A DNA stretch of 8,770 nucleotides from Flemingiibacterium sp045634345 (GTDB lineage Bacteria > Bacillota > Clostridia > Oscillospirales > CAG-272): positions 1 through 8,770 of the forward strand of contig JAZRAB010000079.1 of assembly GCA_045634345.1 (NCBI GenBank), in the 5' to 3' direction. How positions within the stretch are numbered: position 1 is the first letter of the stretch; every line of letters starts with the position of its first letter. This document shows positions 7,763 to 8,770 of the stretch, one piece after another. Position numbers and translations under genes: made by a program. The notes below the pieces were generated by a model, which did not search any database, had not been told where the DNA came from, and saw only the letters and a list, made by a program, of their open reading frames with translations.

Positions 7763-8770
7763 CTGCTTCGATTTCCTTTTTGTATCCGCATCCCTCGTGC
7801 TTGCATATCATAAGCGGTTTGCCTTTTTTGCGATAAAGCATGTCGCCGCACTGCGGACATTTTTCCTTTGTCGGCATATCCCACGACGAGAATCCGCACT
7901 CGGGATATTTTTCGCAGCTATAGAATACAGTACGGTTCTTACCCTTCTTTACAACTATCTTCGAGCCGCAGAGAGGACAGTCAACTCCAAGCTCCTTTGT
8001 TATCTGGCGCGTAGTCTTGCACTCGGGATAACGCGAGCAGGCATAGAAGCTGCCATATCTGCCGGTACGCATGACCATCGGACTTCCGCATTTGTCGCAG
8101 ACCATGTCGGTCACAGTCTCTTTCTTTTCCTCGGCAGGCTTACCTTCCTTAGTAAGCGGCTTTGTATTCTTGCACGCCGGGTAGTTCGGGCAAGCGGCGA
8201 ACTTACCGAAGCGTCCGTTTTTGACGACCATCTTCGAGCCGCACTTTTCGCATATTATATCGGTCTCCTCAACGGGAAGCTGATATTTTGTTCTGTCAAC
8301 GGTTTGCTCGGCAGCATCAAGAGTCCTTGCAAAATCGTCGTAGAAGCCGTGGAGAACGCCGCTTACTGTGTCAACGCCGTTTGCAATCTCGTCAAGATCG
8401 GTCTCCATGTTGGCGGTAAACTCGTAATCGACGATCTTCGGGAAGCTGTCAACCATAAGCTTTGTCGTTATCTCACCAAGCTCGGTCGGCTTAAGCGACT
8501 TGCCCTCGCGTACAACATATCCGCGCGCAATGATGGTGGTAATGATAGTAGCAAACGTACTCGGGCGTCCGATACCGCGTTCTTCGAGGAATTTTACCAG
8601 TGCCGCTTCGGTATAACGCGGCGGTGCCTCGGTGAAATGCTGCGCAGGCTTCGTTTCATCATGCTTCAAAGCATCGCCCTGCTCGATCTTCGGCAGTCTC
8701 GCGCTCTTTTCGGGAGTGTCGGTATCAGCCGCGTTAACAGCGGACTGCTCCTCGCTCTCCTCGTAAAGCG
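7749..8770 (-). CDS. topA: DNA topoisomerase I, C-terminal part (5' end outside window)
   Basis: The frame is open from the window edge to a TGA at 7751-7749, giving 339 visible residues of bacterial type IA topoisomerase I, which relaxes negative supercoils. The segment RLPKIEQGD followed by HFTEAPPRYTEAALVKFLEE and RGIGRPSTFATII is the conserved core stretch downstream of the active-site tyrosine; that tyrosine lies upstream of the window. It is followed by TANMETDLDEIANG, the end of the core. The C-terminus carries four zinc-ribbon units with paired cysteines: CEKC/CPNYPAC (8252-8172), CDKC/CSRYPEC (8099-8019), CPLC/CEKYPEC (7979-7896) and CPQC/CKHEGC (7859-7788). These bind single-stranded DNA in this family. 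All 16 cysteines are present. The last unit is the most divergent, with four instead of five residues between its final cysteines. A TTG at 8669 could be mistaken for a start, but homology runs through it. The stop overlaps the trmFO start by 14 nt. Confidence 0.97.
   Translation of the reverse strand, partial: LYEESEEQSAVNAADTDTPEKSARLPKIEQGDALKHDETKPAQHFTEAPPRYTEAALVKFLEERGIGRPSTFATIITTIIARGYVVREGKSLKPTELGEITTKLMVDSFPKIVDYEFTANMETDLDEIANGVDTVSGVLHGFYDDFARTLDAAEQTVDRTKYQLPVEETDIICEKCGSKMVVKNGRFGKFAACPNYPACKNTKPLTKEGKPAEEKKETVTDMVCDKCGSPMVMRTGRYGSFYACSRYPECKTTRQITKELGVDCPLCGSKIVVKKGKNRTVFYSCEKYPECGFSSWDMPTKEKCPQCGDMLYRKKGKPLMICKHEGCGYKKEIEADDAE
7774..7778 (-). promoter_or_regulatory. Ribosome binding site of trmFO, inside topA
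   Basis: AAGGA lies within the last topA codons, 11 nt before the ATG at 7762 and 14 nt before the alternative ATG at 7759. The spacing favours the first ATG. Its location inside topA means ribosomes finishing topA pass over it, consistent with coupled translation. Confidence 0.6.

Noticed and set aside
7813..7833. A-run in topA considered as a programmed frameshift site
   Set aside because: The run reads AAA AAA GGC in the zero frame, which is not in the register of a -1 slippery heptamer, and the frame continues intact through the fourth zinc ribbon to the stop.
1..8770. Search for CRISPR arrays, insertion sequences, tRNA/rRNA genes, toxin-antitoxin pairs, phage or defence genes
   Set aside because: The window is almost entirely filled by seven intact or edge-truncated housekeeping frames. 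I saw no direct repeat array, terminal inverted repeats, tRNA cloverleaf sequence or foreign-looking composition.

Overview
The window holds seven closely packed genes, all on the minus strand. In transcription order they are topA (3' part only), trmFO, rnc, an uncharacterised radical SAM gene, smc, ftsY and rph (first 15 codons only). Each product except the radical SAM protein is recognisable from family motifs. The gene set, TrmFO (the folate/FAD-dependent tRNA m5U54 methyltransferase typical of Firmicutes), a Firmicutes-type SMC, an FtsY without a long acidic N-terminal domain, strong AAGGA-type ribosome binding sites and roughly balanced base composition point to a Clostridia-class Firmicute. 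A Ruminococcaceae/Oscillospiraceae-like gut bacterium is my best guess, inferred from gene order and protein flavour rather than a database search.

Layout from high to low coordinates: topA C-terminal part (8770-7749) overlaps trmFO (7762-6428) by 14 nt. A 39-nt gap leads to rnc (6388-5675). The radical SAM gene (5678-4653) overlaps rnc by 4 nt (ATGA). A 39-nt gap leads to smc (4613-987), a 28-nt gap to ftsY (958-50), and a 3-nt gap to rph (46 to the window edge). No gap exceeds 39 nt. I see no terminator hairpin, convincing internal promoter, RNA gene, repeat array or mobile element. The simplest reading is a single long transcript whose promoter lies upstream of the window and which continues past rph.

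The genes are core housekeeping functions: relief of negative supercoiling (TopA), tRNA T-loop methylation (TrmFO), double-stranded RNA processing (RNase III), chromosome organisation (SMC), the signal recognition particle receptor (FtsY) and tRNA 3'-end trimming (RNase PH). All visible reading frames are intact and have their expected catalytic residues.

I did not find a novel defence, mobile or regulatory system. The one real unknown is the 341-residue radical SAM protein, translationally coupled to rnc. It resembles the radical SAM part of the Elp3-like group but has no room for an acetyltransferase domain, and its substrate cannot be read from the sequence.
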